From Gnetum montanum (taxonomy: Eukaryota > Streptophyta > Gnetopsida > Gnetales > Gnetaceae): a stretch of DNA of 57,829 nt. The translations under genes were made by a program, and so were the position numbers. The stretch is from positions 6,615-64,443 of the forward strand of contig MNCI01004114.1 of the NCBI GenBank assembly GCA_015680685.1, given 5' to 3'. The number at the start of each line of letters is the position of its first letter. Within the stretch, counting starts at the first letter, position 1. Under the pieces are notes generated by a model. The model made no database searches, was not told where the DNA came from, and saw nothing but the letters and a program-made list of their open reading frames with translations. Shown here in pieces: positions 42,743-55,134 of this stretch.

Positions 42743-44950
42743 TCGCCAATTAGTGTGTTGACCACTGAAAGCATTGATGTGGGCCTTGGCCATATGGATC
42801 TCCTTCTCTATAACTTACTTGTACATTCCCACTTGGTCTCAAAAATTCTCCCTTAACTTTTCGTGTCACTTGGCCTCATTTTGCCATGCGCTTATTTTAA
42901 TGGTTGTTTTCTGACGGATTGCACGTACCTCCTCCATTGAGAGGGTTCAATTTTCTTTGGCCAATGGTTCATATCTTGATTGACCCTAACCAATTATTCT
43001 CATAGCTATTGAAAGTTTTCTTCGAGAACATTCTTTTGTTTCTCCACAATGGTCAACCAAAGATTGTCAACAGCGAGTTGTTTATTCTCCTCTTGTAAGG
43101 CTCTGAGTGCCTTGGTGTGCACGTAGGTTTATGCTTGTGCCTTGGAGGCATCCCAGTTGGCCTTCTCTTTCTCCTGCACCACTCTTTTATTGTTCACCAA
43201 TAATTTATTGAGTCGCTCAATCCTGAAGGTGTCTAGCTGGTTTGTGGAAATGAATTGAGAAGGGTCCCATTATGTAGCTTGCATGGTTACGAGCCTCTCT
43301 TGGAGTTTTGCTAACTCTGTTTCTACATGCTCAGCCCTGATCTCTTCCATGACCAACTTTCCCTTGGTAGAGATGAGGTCTAATTGTGCTACTATGACAT
43401 CTTGTGGGATATTAAACAAGGACGTCATTACTTATCTTGTTTGCAACAACTAATCAAGCACATCCTCATGCTCCGCAGGAGTCATCAAGGGACCGGCCAA
43501 TGTTTGAGCATCATGTGCTCCTATGAAGTCTATTTGTGCATAACAGGGATGTTGAAGGATTCTTTGATGTGGTCTGTGACCACTTCTATGGCTCCTAATA
43601 CATCCTGGTGCTGCATGATCACCACTGTGGCCCCTTCACCAGTCTCGAGTTACACCTGAAACGATGCAACGTTTCCTGAAATCTGTTGTGACTAATCAGT
43701 CTCCCCTCCTCCTATCTAAATGGAAACCTCTCCCAATGCACGATCTATAGAGACAGTTGGCCGTATGGAATCATCGATGATGCAAAAGAGATTAGCATCA
43801 TCACGACTCCCCCAATTGACCATCTCAACGATGGCCCTAAGGTGGCTCATCGACGGTCAATAATCCTGCGACGGTGGCGGTGGTTGACCTTGCTGGCTCG
43901 TGATGGGCTCTGTTTCTTGTTTTCAACTAGGCCTTGCACTTGAAAGTTGGCTAGGCCCTACAGTTTGAGTTACAATGGGCCCCACCATTTGTTCTTGCTC
44001 TTGCTCTGGCTCTGGCTCCAGTGTCTCACTAGAACTTTTCCTTGGAGCTGGTGGCTTTAGCTATTTAGCAAATGAAGCATTTTGGACTCTTCTGGGGATG
44101 TCATTGGTATACCCCAGAATTCTAGCATGCTTGCACAACTTCCTAATGAGACAAGGGAAGGGCAATGTGAACTTCCCTGTCTTGCGTTCTTCAAACTGCC
44201 TTAAGATCTCGATGAGATATAGATGGGCTAGGTTAGCATTAACCTTTCCCATATATAACGCACTTCCTCTTGCTACATATGTTGAAATTCTGTTTAATCC
44301 TTTTGTGGGGAAGATGTGATAAGTACCAATCTTGAAGTGGTTTTTTCTTCCAATGTCAATTCTCCATATATCTTATCTTCTTTATCGTACACCCTATCCA
44401 ACCAAAACTTTCATGCATCAGCATCAAAGCAAGTGGACAAGTGAGCAACCTTCGGCCCTGTATTCAGAAGGTTTAACACTTTTGAAATGTCCTTGGCAGA
44501 AAAATTGACAGACACACCACAAATATCAATTGTGGTGCTTTCTTCCTTATTGTGCCAATACTGGTACATTTCTCCCAAGTACCAAGCACCACTTTCAGAG
44601 AGGATAGGCCATAACGAGAACGCTTTGAGTTGGTCCCTAATGGCCTCAGGAGCAAATTCTATGAAGGGTTCGAAGCTTAATTCCACAATCCCTGTAGCTA
44701 ATGTGGACCTTTCACAAATGGCCTGAACACACTCCAAGGACAACATGAGGTGTTGTCCCTATTCAGGCATTGCAGCAGCTCCTCCTTCTGCCTATCCCGG
44801 TTGTACAGTAGTAGGAGTCTCTTCATGGATACTGAAGGATTGCACCTCCTGCTTTGTATGTTGTTTGGTAGATGCCTATCCTCTACCTCTCCTGGGTCAC
44901 TTAAACGCACCTTGAGAGGGACCTTCTTGTTGTCCACGCTTTGGGGCCAT
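42743..44950 (-). pseudogene. ORFx, element B copy (3' truncated)
   Basis: The start ATG at 44950 follows the acceptor-like TGTGATTTTAG. Conserved blocks are ECVQAICERSTLATGIVELS, ESGAWYLGEMYQYWHNKEES, ICGVSVNFSAKDISKVLNLL, GKVNANLAHLYLIEILRQFE and FPCLIRKLCKHARI. The last is close to the LPF-x-LI--L pattern I associate with the plant retroelement 'transposon protein' domain. The coiled-coil part is frameshifted and ends at the LTR joint. Confidence 0.7.
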
Positions 44951-46884
44951 CTAAAATCACACGGGGCTAATCATTAGTAAGGTTGCTTACCAAAGTTAAG
45001 TTATACCTTACTCCTTACCTTAATAAATTTGTTTTTTTATTCCATGTGATTTAAAGTTAGAAATTTTTATGGAAATATCCCCAAAAATTTTTAATATTTG
45101 GCCCACTTTGCTTAGGCGACTTCAAAGTTTAATTTCCCAATATAGATGAGGAGATGAAATTGTTTTTGGCACATGCTTATTAGTTTTATACTTAATTACC
45201 CTTGATAGTGTCCTTCTCATGATGATGAATTTTAAAAAATTTATGTACCCTTCCCCCATGACTAAGCTAAACACTCCAGGTTCAAGTAGGTCAAACAGAA
45301 TGAGAATCAGAGTGCTAGATAGCAAGTTATGGCTGGTAGATTAAGAGGTGCACAAGTCACAAGTCATAGAAGAAAATTTGAAAAATTCCCCCACATGAAC
45401 AGTTGCAAATGATGTTGACATTTGCGCGAGGGGGGGGGGGGGGGGGTGGTCCATATATATAGATTTTAAGGATGCGATATCACGTACCTGATAGTAGGGA
45501 CCCGATATTGCGGCCAACCCAATATCGAGGACCTGATATCATGGCCCATCAAAAATAGGGTACTTAAAGAAAAATTTATAAATTTTGAAACTCCAAGGTA
45601 TAAATTGAGGACTTATGTCAATGTAAAGGGTTTAGGGTAATATAAACTAGTCCTGAAGGCACAAAAAGTATAATGGTGTAAAATTTGACAATGAAAGTCA
45701 TGAAGAGTATTAGGAAAAAGGACATGTGTTGGCTCTTAGGAACATTTGAACCAAAAGGACAATCAGGGAAAGAAGAACATTGGTAATACTTGGAGGGTAT
45801 AAGATGATGTGCGGGAGATGTGTTACAAGTGCAAATTACAAGGGTTATGCAAGTGGGTCCTCCCCAAAGCATGTTCCAACCTGTAATGCCTTTGTGTAAC
45901 GACATCTTAAAATGTTTGTAAGCACTAGAAGGATTAAATGGAATTTACACCGATTTCACAAAACACACACATGTAGATATCACTGCAATGAGATAGGAAT
46001 CACATGCTACCCAAGTCACAAGTTACAAATACATGAATAGCGAGGTGAGACGAATCATAGAAGGGATTGTAGAGATTGGGACATGAGGTAACTGACTCAG
46101 GGCACAACGAATCCTGCGTGTAAGTCATGATTAGTGTGTCATTAGCCCATCACTCCAAAATCAAGACCAAATCCATGCCTCTGATCAATGACATTACATT
46201 GCTTCATCCAATGATGGACAACCATGAGAGCACCATGATAGTAAGGCATACAATCACTTGGCATTTCGTTCAAGGGAGGAGTGATTTTGCTTTGTGGCAC
46301 TCATTTTTTTTGGATGAAGTATTGCTTAATCCAGAGAAGCCACCTACCTTCAGGCATGGGTGCATGTCTTTCCAGTGGGACCCCCTAGAATAGCATTATT
46401 ATTTTTTTCTAATTGAGTGCCTTTTGATTACTCTTACGCCCATTTTTCATTAGATCTACAAGGATCTTAGTACAACCAAGTTGCATGATAACTTCTACAA
46501 ATGTCACCAAAGAGAATCCACAAGTCCCCTTAATGTCACACCCTAACCATTCCTTCTTGGTCCATCCTTTTTCATTCTAGGTACAATAACACAAAATTAC
46601 TTTAAGTTTTAATGATTAGGAATATCATTGTACCCAAGGCAAAACCCCTTATTAATAGAATGGGTGGGTGGATGTTATGGGCTTGCTAGCCACGTAATGA
46701 GTCACCTCAGACTTAATAGCATAAAACAACACCTCAACCAATGAGTCACATAAGTGTTTTATTCGTAGATGAGATTACTCATAAAAAGACAAAAAGACAA
46801 AACAATAAATTGAAAAATGAAAAATTGGAAAACAAAAAATTGTAAAATTTAAAGAAAATGAGAAATATTTATTAATCCTGCTTG
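44951..46884 (-). other. Element B spacer between gag and ORFx
   Basis: In element order: T-rich block near 46780-46880, conserved segment 45840-46380, a GATATC cluster (45476-45541), a TATA-like run TATATATGG (about 45452-45461 inverse), a 17-base C run (45430-45446 inverse), a pol-tail/polypurine-like block (about 45250-45275 inverse), and the acceptor-like AG before the ATG. No protease, RT or integrase code. Confidence 0.65.
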
Positions 46885-47450
46885 TTAGAATGGAGGATAC
46901 CCCCCATAACTAAATGGTTGAGCATAGCTAGGATTGATAAATGAAAGGTTGGGATCCTTACATGTTGAAAATATTGGGACCCGATCATACTTACCCCATT
47001 GGGGTTCACACACTTGATTAGAGCTGACATAGTGGGGCAAGTTATAGGATGTGGTTAATTTATAAGGAGTTGACCCACTATGGTACTTGCAACTATAAGA
47101 TGGTATGCAAGGATCGATATGTCTTCCTACATGGCTATGTTCATTGGGCTGCATCATTGTTGGAGTATTTCTTGGTGGCCCAGATAAAGTAGCATGAGGC
47201 ATTGTAGAGGAAGATGCACCATAGTGTTGGACTTGTGCTAAGTTGAAGGATGTAGTAGGCTCAGAATTATGTTGTCCTTTCTTACGGTCATGCCGAAAGA
47301 AGGGGCATCTTCAATGTTGAGGAGAGTTCCCATTGTTGTTATCAGTAGAAGCACAAGTAACATTCGTGGGTTGATGTTGTGGTGCAAATCCTCCTAGAAC
47401 ACTTGGTGGCGATGTAAAAGGAGGTGAAGGATGAAAATGTTGAAATTGAG
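46885..47450 (-). pseudogene. gag C-terminal fragment (family I), element B
   Basis: Minus-strand frame with FRHDRKKGQHNSEPTTSF, HATLSGPPRNTPTMMQPNEH, SHVGRHIDPCIPS and the end SYGGYPPF, matching the tail of gag2 (8080-8362) and of the copy at 56672. The N-terminal part is missing; the fragment is joined at about 47450 to the LTR of element C. Confidence 0.75.
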
Positions 47451-48002
47451 GAGCATTCATTCCTTAATCATCCATACACATCTTGGACCTCATACACGAC
47501 TACCATTGGGATTACCAAGCGCATGGCCTAAGTACGCTAATGGGTTACCAAGTAGTCACACTTAAATGCTCATGATTAAGTCATACTCATTTCGCGTTAC
47601 TAGGAGATAAGAGTAGAGAGATATTAACTAAGAAAGCAATAAATGACAATAATAATTAAATCACTAAGCTAAGTGGATGCTGTAATGATGAAGTAATCTT
47701 GATCTTTATTGTCGACCATGTGCATGTCCAAATACATCACACTCGAATAAGGATGTCGTACAATTACAATCATCACACTGCGGGCATGCACTGGGAGAAA
47801 AGGGTTGAGAGGAAAAACTAATGTAATAAAAAGTATTAAAAACTTAAACTTCCAAAACTGCCCTACTAAATTTTCCTACCTCTTATTTATAGATAAGGAG
47901 GCAAGTTGCGATATCGCGTGTTGGCTATGATATCACGTACGTGATATCGCATACGCAATATCATGGGTGCGATATCATAGCCAACAAATTCATGACTCAT
48001 CA
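47451..48002 (-). mobile_element. Truncated 3' LTR of element C
   Basis: The + strand runs from GAGCATTCATTCC to GACTCATCA, which is the inverse of a TGATGA start. U3 contains GATATC/GATATCG units at 47900-47990 and an inverse TATA (TATTTATAGATAAGG) near 47884. The U5 end is missing at the joint to element B's gag. Confidence 0.7.
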
Positions 48003-48194
48003 TACCCCCACGACTGAATGAAAACTTGTCCTCAAGTTAAAGTGAGAACAAGCTCCATTGATTACACAGTGGATAAGTATGGGATTATTGACTGACGAGA
48101 ATGGATTCATGTCGTAGTGTGGAATCAAAACAAAATTAAGACACAACACAAAGAAGGTAAAAGAAAATCCTATAGCTACAACATTGGGTGAAAC
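48003..48194 (-). other. Polypurine tract and post-ORFx leader, element C
   Basis: 48003-48024 is the inverse of TTCAGTCGTGGGGGTA, directly before the LTR. The rest corresponds to 10236-10411 on the + strand. Confidence 0.6.
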
Positions 48195-50981
48195 TCATGT
48201 AGTTCCTAGTGGCAGTGGCTCCTCCATGGGTGCCTTTCCCTTATCTTGTGCTCCAAGTCTTGGGATTTGATGGCGTTGAAGTATGGCCTAGAATTTCTCC
48301 TCTTCAGTTCGGTGTCCATGCTAATGTTCTGATGTTTGATGGAGTCGGCACCTCCCATGGGTAGGGTAGTTGCAGAAACATTTTATTTGCCTTAACATAC
48401 CAAGCCGCAAACACCCGCTGTTCCTCCTCGTAGGCTCTGGCTTTGTCTCTATATTCTTGAAAATCTATGAGTCGTCAAGCCAAGTCTATTGCGATACCTT
48501 TCTGCCCCTAGTAGCTTGCTTTAACCACCTCGAGTTTAGAATTTACAACCTCCAATTTTTGCAATATTTTCTTGCGTTTTGCAAATTCTGTTTCATATTT
48601 GATGTAGGTGGTGGCTACTTGTTGCTTGAGCTCTGTTCTCAGGTGCCCTGCTGTCAACATGGAAAGGTTGGCATACCGCAAGTTTGTGAACTCCATGTAT
48701 TCTGTAAGGTCCTAGATCTGTAGGTCCTGGCTCTTAACCTCCACTTGGTGGGCAAATGTGTATGTGTCCAATATGGCCCACCAGTCAGTGTGTTGAGCAT
48801 TAAGAGTGTTGATGTGGGCCTTGGCCATATGGATCTCTTTTTCGATGGTTTGCTTATACATCCCCACCTGGTCCCGAAAATGCTCCTTCAATTTCTCATG
48901 TCGTTTAGCCTCATTCTGCCATGTGCTTATTTTAATGGCTGTCTTCTGACGAATGGCACGTACCTCCTCCATTGAGAGGGTTCAATTTTCCATGGCTAAA
49001 CGTTTCATGTCCTGGTTGACCCTGATTAGTTGTTCTCGCAACTGTTGAAAATGTTCTTCGAGACCATTCTTTTGTTTCTCCATAGAGGTTAACCAAAGGT
49101 TGTCAACAACAAGTTATTTATTTTTCTCTTGTAAGGCTTTGAGTGCCTTGGTGTGCGCGTAAGTTTGTGCTTGTGCCACAGAGGCATCCCAAATAACCTT
49201 CTCTTTTTCTTTTACCACCCTTTTATTCTCTACCACTAATTTAGTAAGTTCCTCAGTTCTAAAAGTGTCCAGCTAGTCTACGGGAACGAATTGAGAGGGA
49301 TCCCACTGTGCTACTTACAAGGTCACAAGCCTTTCTTGCAATCTTTGCACTTCCACTTCAGCATGCTCAGCCCTCATCTCTGTCAAGACCAGCTTCCCTT
49401 TGGTTGAAATGAGGCTTGATTGTATTACTATAACATCTTGTGGGATGTCAAACAAGGATGTCATTACATGTCTTGTTTGTAGCAATCGATCAAGTACATC
49501 CTCATGTTTTGCAGGAGTCATTGAGGTACCAACTAGAGTTTGACCATCCTGTGCTCCTGTAAGATCTATCGATGGCATAATAGACACATTGAATGATTCT
49601 TTAATGTGGTCTGCAACCACTTTTGTGGCTCCTGTTGCATCTTGGTGCTGCATGACCACCACCGTGGCCCCTTCACCAATTTCTAATTGCACTTGAAAGG
49701 ATGCAGCATTCCCTAAGATCTGTTGTGACCAAGTGCTCTATCCTTCCCTTGTATGGATGGACACTTCACCTCTCATGTGATCGAAAAAAATTGTGGGTTG
49801 TATGGCATCGTCGATGACGTGGAAGAGATTTGCATTATCAAGACTTCCCCAACTGACCATCTCACTGATGGCCTTGAGATGGCTCATCGACTGTCTGTAA
49901 TCTTGCGGCGATGGCGGTGGTTGATCTTGCTGGCCCGTGCTAGGCCCTGCTTCTTATTGTTGGCTAGGTCCAGTGCTTGGAAGATGGCTAGGTCCTTCAA
50001 GTTGAGTTGCAGTTGGCCCTGCCGTCTGTTCTTTTTCTTGTTCCGACCCCAACGTCTCACCAGTGATTTTCCTTGCAGCTAGTGGCTTTAGCAGTTCGGC
50101 ATATGAAGCATTTTGGGCTTTTCAAAGGGCATCATTGGTGTATCCTCTGATACCAGCATGTCTGCACAGCTTCCTGATAAGACAAGGGAAGGGCAACGCA
50201 AGCTTCCTTATCTTTCGTTCTTCAAGCTGCCTCAGAATCTCCATAAAATATAGATGGGACAGGTTAGCATTAACCTTTCCCATCAATAGTGCACATCCTC
50301 TTGTTGCATATGTGCATATTCTTTTTAAGCCTTTTGTGGGAAAGAGGTGATAAGTTCCTATTTTGAAATAAATCCTCTCTTTCGTCGTCAACTCCCCAAA
50401 CGTCTTATCTTCCTTTCCATACGCCCTTTCCAACCAAACTCGTTGCGCATCAGGATCTGAGCGGGTATACAACCAAGCAACCTTTGGCCCTGTATTCTAG
50501 AGGTTTAATACTTCTGAAATGGCTTGAACAAAGAAATCAACAGTCACACCACAAATGTTAACCGTGGTGCCTTATTCTTTCTTGTGTCAAAATTGGTACG
50601 TTTTCCCTAAGTACCAAGCACTGCTTCAGAGAGGGTAGGCCATAATGGGGACTCTTTGAGGTGATCCCTAACGGCCTCCAAAGAAAATTCTGCAAAAGAT
50701 CCAAAGTGTAATTCCACAATCACTACAGTGAATATGGACTTCTCATGAATGGCCTAAACACAATCCTGGGGCAACGTGAGATGTTGTCCCTATTCAGATG
50801 CTACAATAGCTCCTCCTTCTGCCTACCTTAATTGTACAATAGTAGGGTCCTCTTGGTGGATACTAAATGATTATTCCTCCTCCTTTGCATGCTATCCACC
50901 AAGAACTTTTACTTCACCTCTCCTAGGTCATTTGCTCCCACCTTGAGTAGGACCTTCCTGTTGTCCACGTGTTGGGGCCAT
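48195..50981 (-). pseudogene. ORFx, element C copy (full length, frameshifted)
   Basis: From ATG 50981, after TGTGATTACAG, to TGA 48195, about 929 codons allowing for shifts. Recognisable parts include TRSDPDAQRVWLERAYGKED, KTFGELTTKERIYFKIGTYH, LFPTKGLKRICTYATRG, GKVNANLSHLYFMEILRQLE, LALPFPCLIRKLCRHAGIRG, then the coiled coil (ATGATKVVADHIKESFNVSI, LISTKGKLVLTEMRAEHAEV, YANLSMLTAGHLRTELKQQV). The end is Pro-rich. Order and length agree with copies A and D, so this is one conserved protein. It has multiple stops. Confidence 0.7.
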
Positions 50982-51265
50982 CTGTAATCACACGGGGCCA
51001 ATTGTTAGTAAGGTTGTTACCAAAGTTAGGTTATACATTACTGCTTGCCTTAATGGATTTGCTTTATCTCTGTGTGAAGTTAATTAAAAGTTCCCTGAAA
51101 GATTATAATGTTGAATCCTCTTTGCTTAGGTGGTTTCCAAATCTAGTTTCCCAGTATGACTAAGGAGATGAAATTATTTTTGGCACATTTATCCTTAATT
51201 TTATAACTAATTACCCTTGATAATGTCCTTCAGGCGATGAGGAATTTCAAAAAAAGTTACTCAGG
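50982..51265 (-). other. Element C spacer, cut by element D
   Basis: The acceptor-like region and upstream sequence are shared with 17151-17420 and 55135-55395. The similarity breaks at 51265 after AAAAAAAGTTACTCAGG, where element D's LTR begins, so D inserted into C. Confidence 0.6.
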
Positions 51266-52179
51266 TGATGAGTAGCGAGGTACCCCTACACTCAACCATA
51301 CGAAATGAGTGTCGCATGCGCGATTCGGTCGAACTCCGCAGATGGACTAGTTGTGGCACCTAGATAGTTATCCTTAGGTTGCAGTTCACTGTCTTCCCAC
51401 GTAGACTAGCATTGCATTTGTCACGTATGGTTTAGTCCAGATGAGGTGTATGATGTGTTCCTAATCTATGCTAATCCTGAAGGTAGTGGAAAATAATATT
51501 AACTAAGCTAAGCTAGGAGGAAAAGGGTAAGAAAATATAATCTAGCCTAAGTGCGACGAGCAACCGATTCCTTGATCAACCGTACACATCTTGGACCTTG
51601 TGCACGACTACCACTGGGATTACCAGGCATAGCTCCTAGGTACGCCACTGGGATTACCAAGCACAGATCCCAAATACACCACTGGGTTACCAAGCGTAGA
51701 TCCTGGATACGCCACTGGGCTACCAAGTAGTCACACTTAAATGCTTGTAATCAAGTCGTACTCGTTCCGCATTCTAGGAGTTTAAGGATGAGAAAGAGAA
51801 AACAGTAAATAACAAACAAATAAATAATAAAGTGAATGCTGCAATGATGAAGTAATCTCGATCTTTATTGCTGGTCATGTACGTGTTCAAGTACGGCACA
51901 CTCGAATAATGACACCGTACAATCACATTCACCACACTACGGGCAGACACGGGAAAAAAAAATCTAACTCTGGAGGGATCAAACTGCCAGAGCTTTGCTA
52001 CTCTAAAACTGGGATTCCAAACAAGGGAGAGCCGCATCTTATTTATAGATATGGCAGCGGACTGCGATATCGTGTATGCGATATCGTAGGGAAGACGCGA
52101 TATCGCGTATGCGATATTGAACGGGATGCGATATTGCGGTGGACGCGATATCGCGGCCTATGCGAATCACGTCTCATCA
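51266..52179 (-). mobile_element. 3' LTR of element D
   Basis: 914 bp. The + strand runs TGATGAGTAGCGAGGTACCC to GTCTCATCA. U3 (52060-52165) has six GATATC/GATATTG units at about 20-bp spacing next to an inverse TATA box (CTTATTTATAGA, about 52037). The middle carries a threefold repeat of CCACTGGG(A)TTACCAAGC (51610-51730). Confidence 0.8.
51606..51728 (-). repeat. Short tandem repeat inside element D's LTR
   Basis: TACCACTGGGATTACCAGGC, GCCACTGGGATTACCAAGC, ACCACTGGGTTACCAAGCG and GCCACTGGGCTACCAAG occur in a row with a period near 35-40 bp. The other LTRs have one or two such blocks. Confidence 0.65.
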
Positions 52180-52350
52180 TACTCCCACGACTGAATAAAA
52201 ACTTGTCCTCGAGTTACAAGAAGAAGAAGCTTCATTGATTACACAGTGGATAGGTATGGGATTATTAACTAGAAAAAGAAATGGACTAATGCCGCAGTGT
52301 GGGATGACACAACACAGAGAAAAAATACTATAACTACAAAAATGTGGAAC
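52180..52350 (-). other. Polypurine tract and post-ORFx leader, element D
   Basis: 52180-52197 is the inverse of TTCAGTCGTGGGAGTA, next to the LTR. The rest matches the leader at 10236-10411. Confidence 0.6.
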
Positions 52351-55134
52351 TCATGTAGTTTCTGGTGGCGGTGGCTCCTCCATGGGTGCTTTTCCTTTGT
52401 CACTTGCTCCAAGCTTGGAAGGTTGACGACACTGAAGAATGGCCTAGAACTTCTCCTCTTCGGTCTGAGGGTCCTGTGCCATCCATGCTAATGTTCCGAT
52501 GTTTGACAGAGTTGGCACCTCCCACGGACAGGGTAGTTGCGGGAACATCTGATTAGCTTTGACGTACCATGTCGCGAACACCTGACGTTCCTCTTCATAG
52601 GCTCTGGCTTTGTCTTTATATTCATGAAGCTCTGTTAGTTATCGAGCCAAGTCGGTTGCAACATCTTTTTATCCCTGGTAGCTTTCTTTTACCATCGCAA
52701 GTTTAGAATTTGCGACATCTAGTTTCTCAGCTAGCTTCTTGCGCTCTACAAATTCTGCTTCGTATTTGATATGGGTGGAAGCTACCTGCTGCTCGAGCTC
52801 TGACCTCGGGCGTCCTACTGTTAACATGGCCAGGTTGGCATATCTAAGGTTTGCCAACTCCATGTATTCAGTCAAGTCTTGGATCTGCAGGTCCTAGTTC
52901 TTAATTTCCGCTTGGTGGGTGAAGGCGTAAGTGTCCAATATGGCCCTCTAATCAGTGTGCTGAGCACTGATGTTGTTGATTTGAGCCTTGGCCATATGGA
53001 TCTCCTTCTCCAGGATTTTTCTGTACATCCCCACCTAATCACGAAAATGCTCCTTCAGCTTCTCGTGTCGTTTAGCCTCATTCTGCCACGCGCTAATCTC
53101 GATGGCTGATTTTTGGTGAATAGTGCATACCTCCTCCATTGAGAGGGTTCGATTTTCTCTTGCTAAATGGCTTACATCTCGGTTGACCCGAATGAACTGT
53201 TCTCGTAACTGATGAAAGTGTTCATTGAGAACATTCTTTTGTTTCTCCATAGAAGTCAACCGAAGGTTATCTGCAACCAACTGCTTATCTCTTCTTCTAA
53301 GGCCTTGAGTGCCTTAAGATGCACATGGGTTTGCGCTTGTGCTGCGGAGGCATCCCAAGTGGTTGTCTCCTTTTCTTCTGCCACCTTCTTATTTTCTGCA
53401 ATTAGCTTTGTTAATTGCTTGGTTCTGAAATTTTCCAGCTGGTTTGCAAGAACGAATTGCAAAGGATCCTGCTGTGCTGCTTGTAAGGCTATGAGCTGCT
53501 CTTGTAGTTTCTGCACTTCGGCTTCAACATGCTCTGCCCTTACTTCGGATATGACCAGCTTCCCCTTTGTGGAAATGAGGTCTGATTGGATTGCTGTTAC
53601 ATCTTGGGGGATGTCAAATAGAGACGTCAAAACTTGTCCTATTTGAAGCAATCTGTCCAGTGCATCCTCATGTTCTGTAGAAATTGAGGTTCCGGCAAGA
53701 GTTTGAGCATCCTGTGCTCCTGAAAGATCTGCCGGTTGCACAACAGGTACATTGAAAGATTCTTTGATATGGTCAGTGACCACTTCAGCAGCTTCCACGG
53801 CATCCTGGTGTTGCATTACCATCATAATGGCCCCTTCACGAGTCTCTAACTGCACTTGAAAAGATGTTGCGTTTCCAGAGATCTGTTGTGACCATCTACT
53901 TTCCCCTCCTCCTGTTTGGATGGATAATTCACCCCTCATGCGATCTAACGAAATAGTAGGTTGGTCGGCATCATCGATGACGTGGAAGAGGTTTGCATCA
54001 TCACGACTTCCCCAACTAACCGTCTCAGCGATGGCCCTAAGATGGCTCATCAACGGTCTGTAGTCTTGCGGCTGCGACGACTGATCCTAGCCTGTGCTGG
54101 GTCCTACTTCTTGTTGTTGGCTGGGACCTGTGGCTGGAGGTTGACTGGGTCCTATAAGTTGAGTTGCAGGTGATCCAGTCATCTGTTCTTCTTCTTCATC
54201 TGGTCCCAACTCTTCTCCAGTGCTTTTTCGTGGAGCTGGCGCCTTTAATAACTCAGCATAAGAAGCATTCTGGGCCTTTCGGAGGACGTCATTTGTGTAT
54301 CCCCGAATACCAGCCCGTCAGCACAGTTTTCTAATAAGGCAGGGAAAAGGCAACGCCATCTTTCCTGACTTTTGTTCTTCAAATCGCCTTAGGATCTCCA
54401 TCAAATATAGATGGGGAAGGTTAGCATTAACCTTTCCCATCAAGACTGCACATCCTCGCTACATACGTTGATATTCTTTTCAAACCTTTTGTGGAGAAGA
54501 GGTGATAGGTTCCAATTTTGAAATAAACCTGCTCTTCTGTTGTCAGCTCATCAAAAGCTTTATCTCTACCATAAGCCTTCTCTAACCAATCCTTTCACAC
54601 ATCAGGGTCTGATCGGGTAGATAACCGAGCAATATGGGGGCCTGAATTTAGAAGGTTTAACACTTCCGAAATTGCCTGTGCAGAAAAGTCTATTGTCACA
54701 CCACAAATGTTAACCGTGGTGCCTTGCTCCTTATTGTGCCAAAACAGGTACATTTCATGTAAGTACCAGGCACCGCACTCAGAGAGGACAAGCCATAAAG
54801 GAGACCCTTTAAGGTGGTCCCTAATAACCTCAGGAGAAAACTCTGCAAAAGGTTCGAAGTTAAGCTCCACGATCACCGCAGCAACTGTGGACTTTGTATG
54901 GATAGCCTGAACACATTCTAGGGGCAATGTGAGTTGTTGTCCCGGTTCAGGCACAACAGTAGCTCCTCTTTCTGCCTGCCTGGATCATCTGGTAGGAGGT
55001 TCTTCTTGATGGATGCTAAAGAATTGCACCTTCTGTTCTGCATGTTGTTTGGCAGGGACCCGTCTTCCACCTTTCCGAGGTTGTTTTGCTCCACCTTGAA
55101 CAGGACTTCCTTGCTGTGCACGTTTCGAGGCCAT
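52351..55134 (-). pseudogene. ORFx, element D copy (best preserved, 928 codons)
   Basis: ATG 55134 follows TGTGATTGCAG; TGA at 52351. A basic N-terminus (MASKRAQQGSPVQGG) is followed by the conserved globular part (LPLECVQAIHTKSTVAAVIV, LNFEPFAEFSPEVIRDHLKG, ECGAWYLHEMYLFWHNKEQG, TVNICGVTIDFSAQAISEVL). Next is a 265-codon open segment (53256-54053) rich in Gln, Glu, Ala and Leu that should form a long coiled coil (VEAEVQKLQEQLIALQAAQQ). A second coiled segment precedes the Pro-rich end MEEPPPPETT. Stops near 54985 and 54594; the second is TGA where copy A has CGA. Resembles, from memory, PF20167-type plant retroelement proteins; function unknown. No transmembrane helix seen, so a classical envelope protein is unlikely. 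Confidence 0.75.

Noticed and set aside
53212-53646. 144-codon plus-strand frame opposite ORFx D
   Set aside because: It is the antisense of the coiled-coil region; the Ser/Cys/Phe-rich composition mirrors Glu/Lys/Leu codons on the real strand.
52400-55134. ORFx as an envelope gene
   Set aside because: Athila elements can have an env-like ORF after pol, but I see no signal peptide, membrane anchor or cleavage site here; the protein is basic, globular and then coiled coil.
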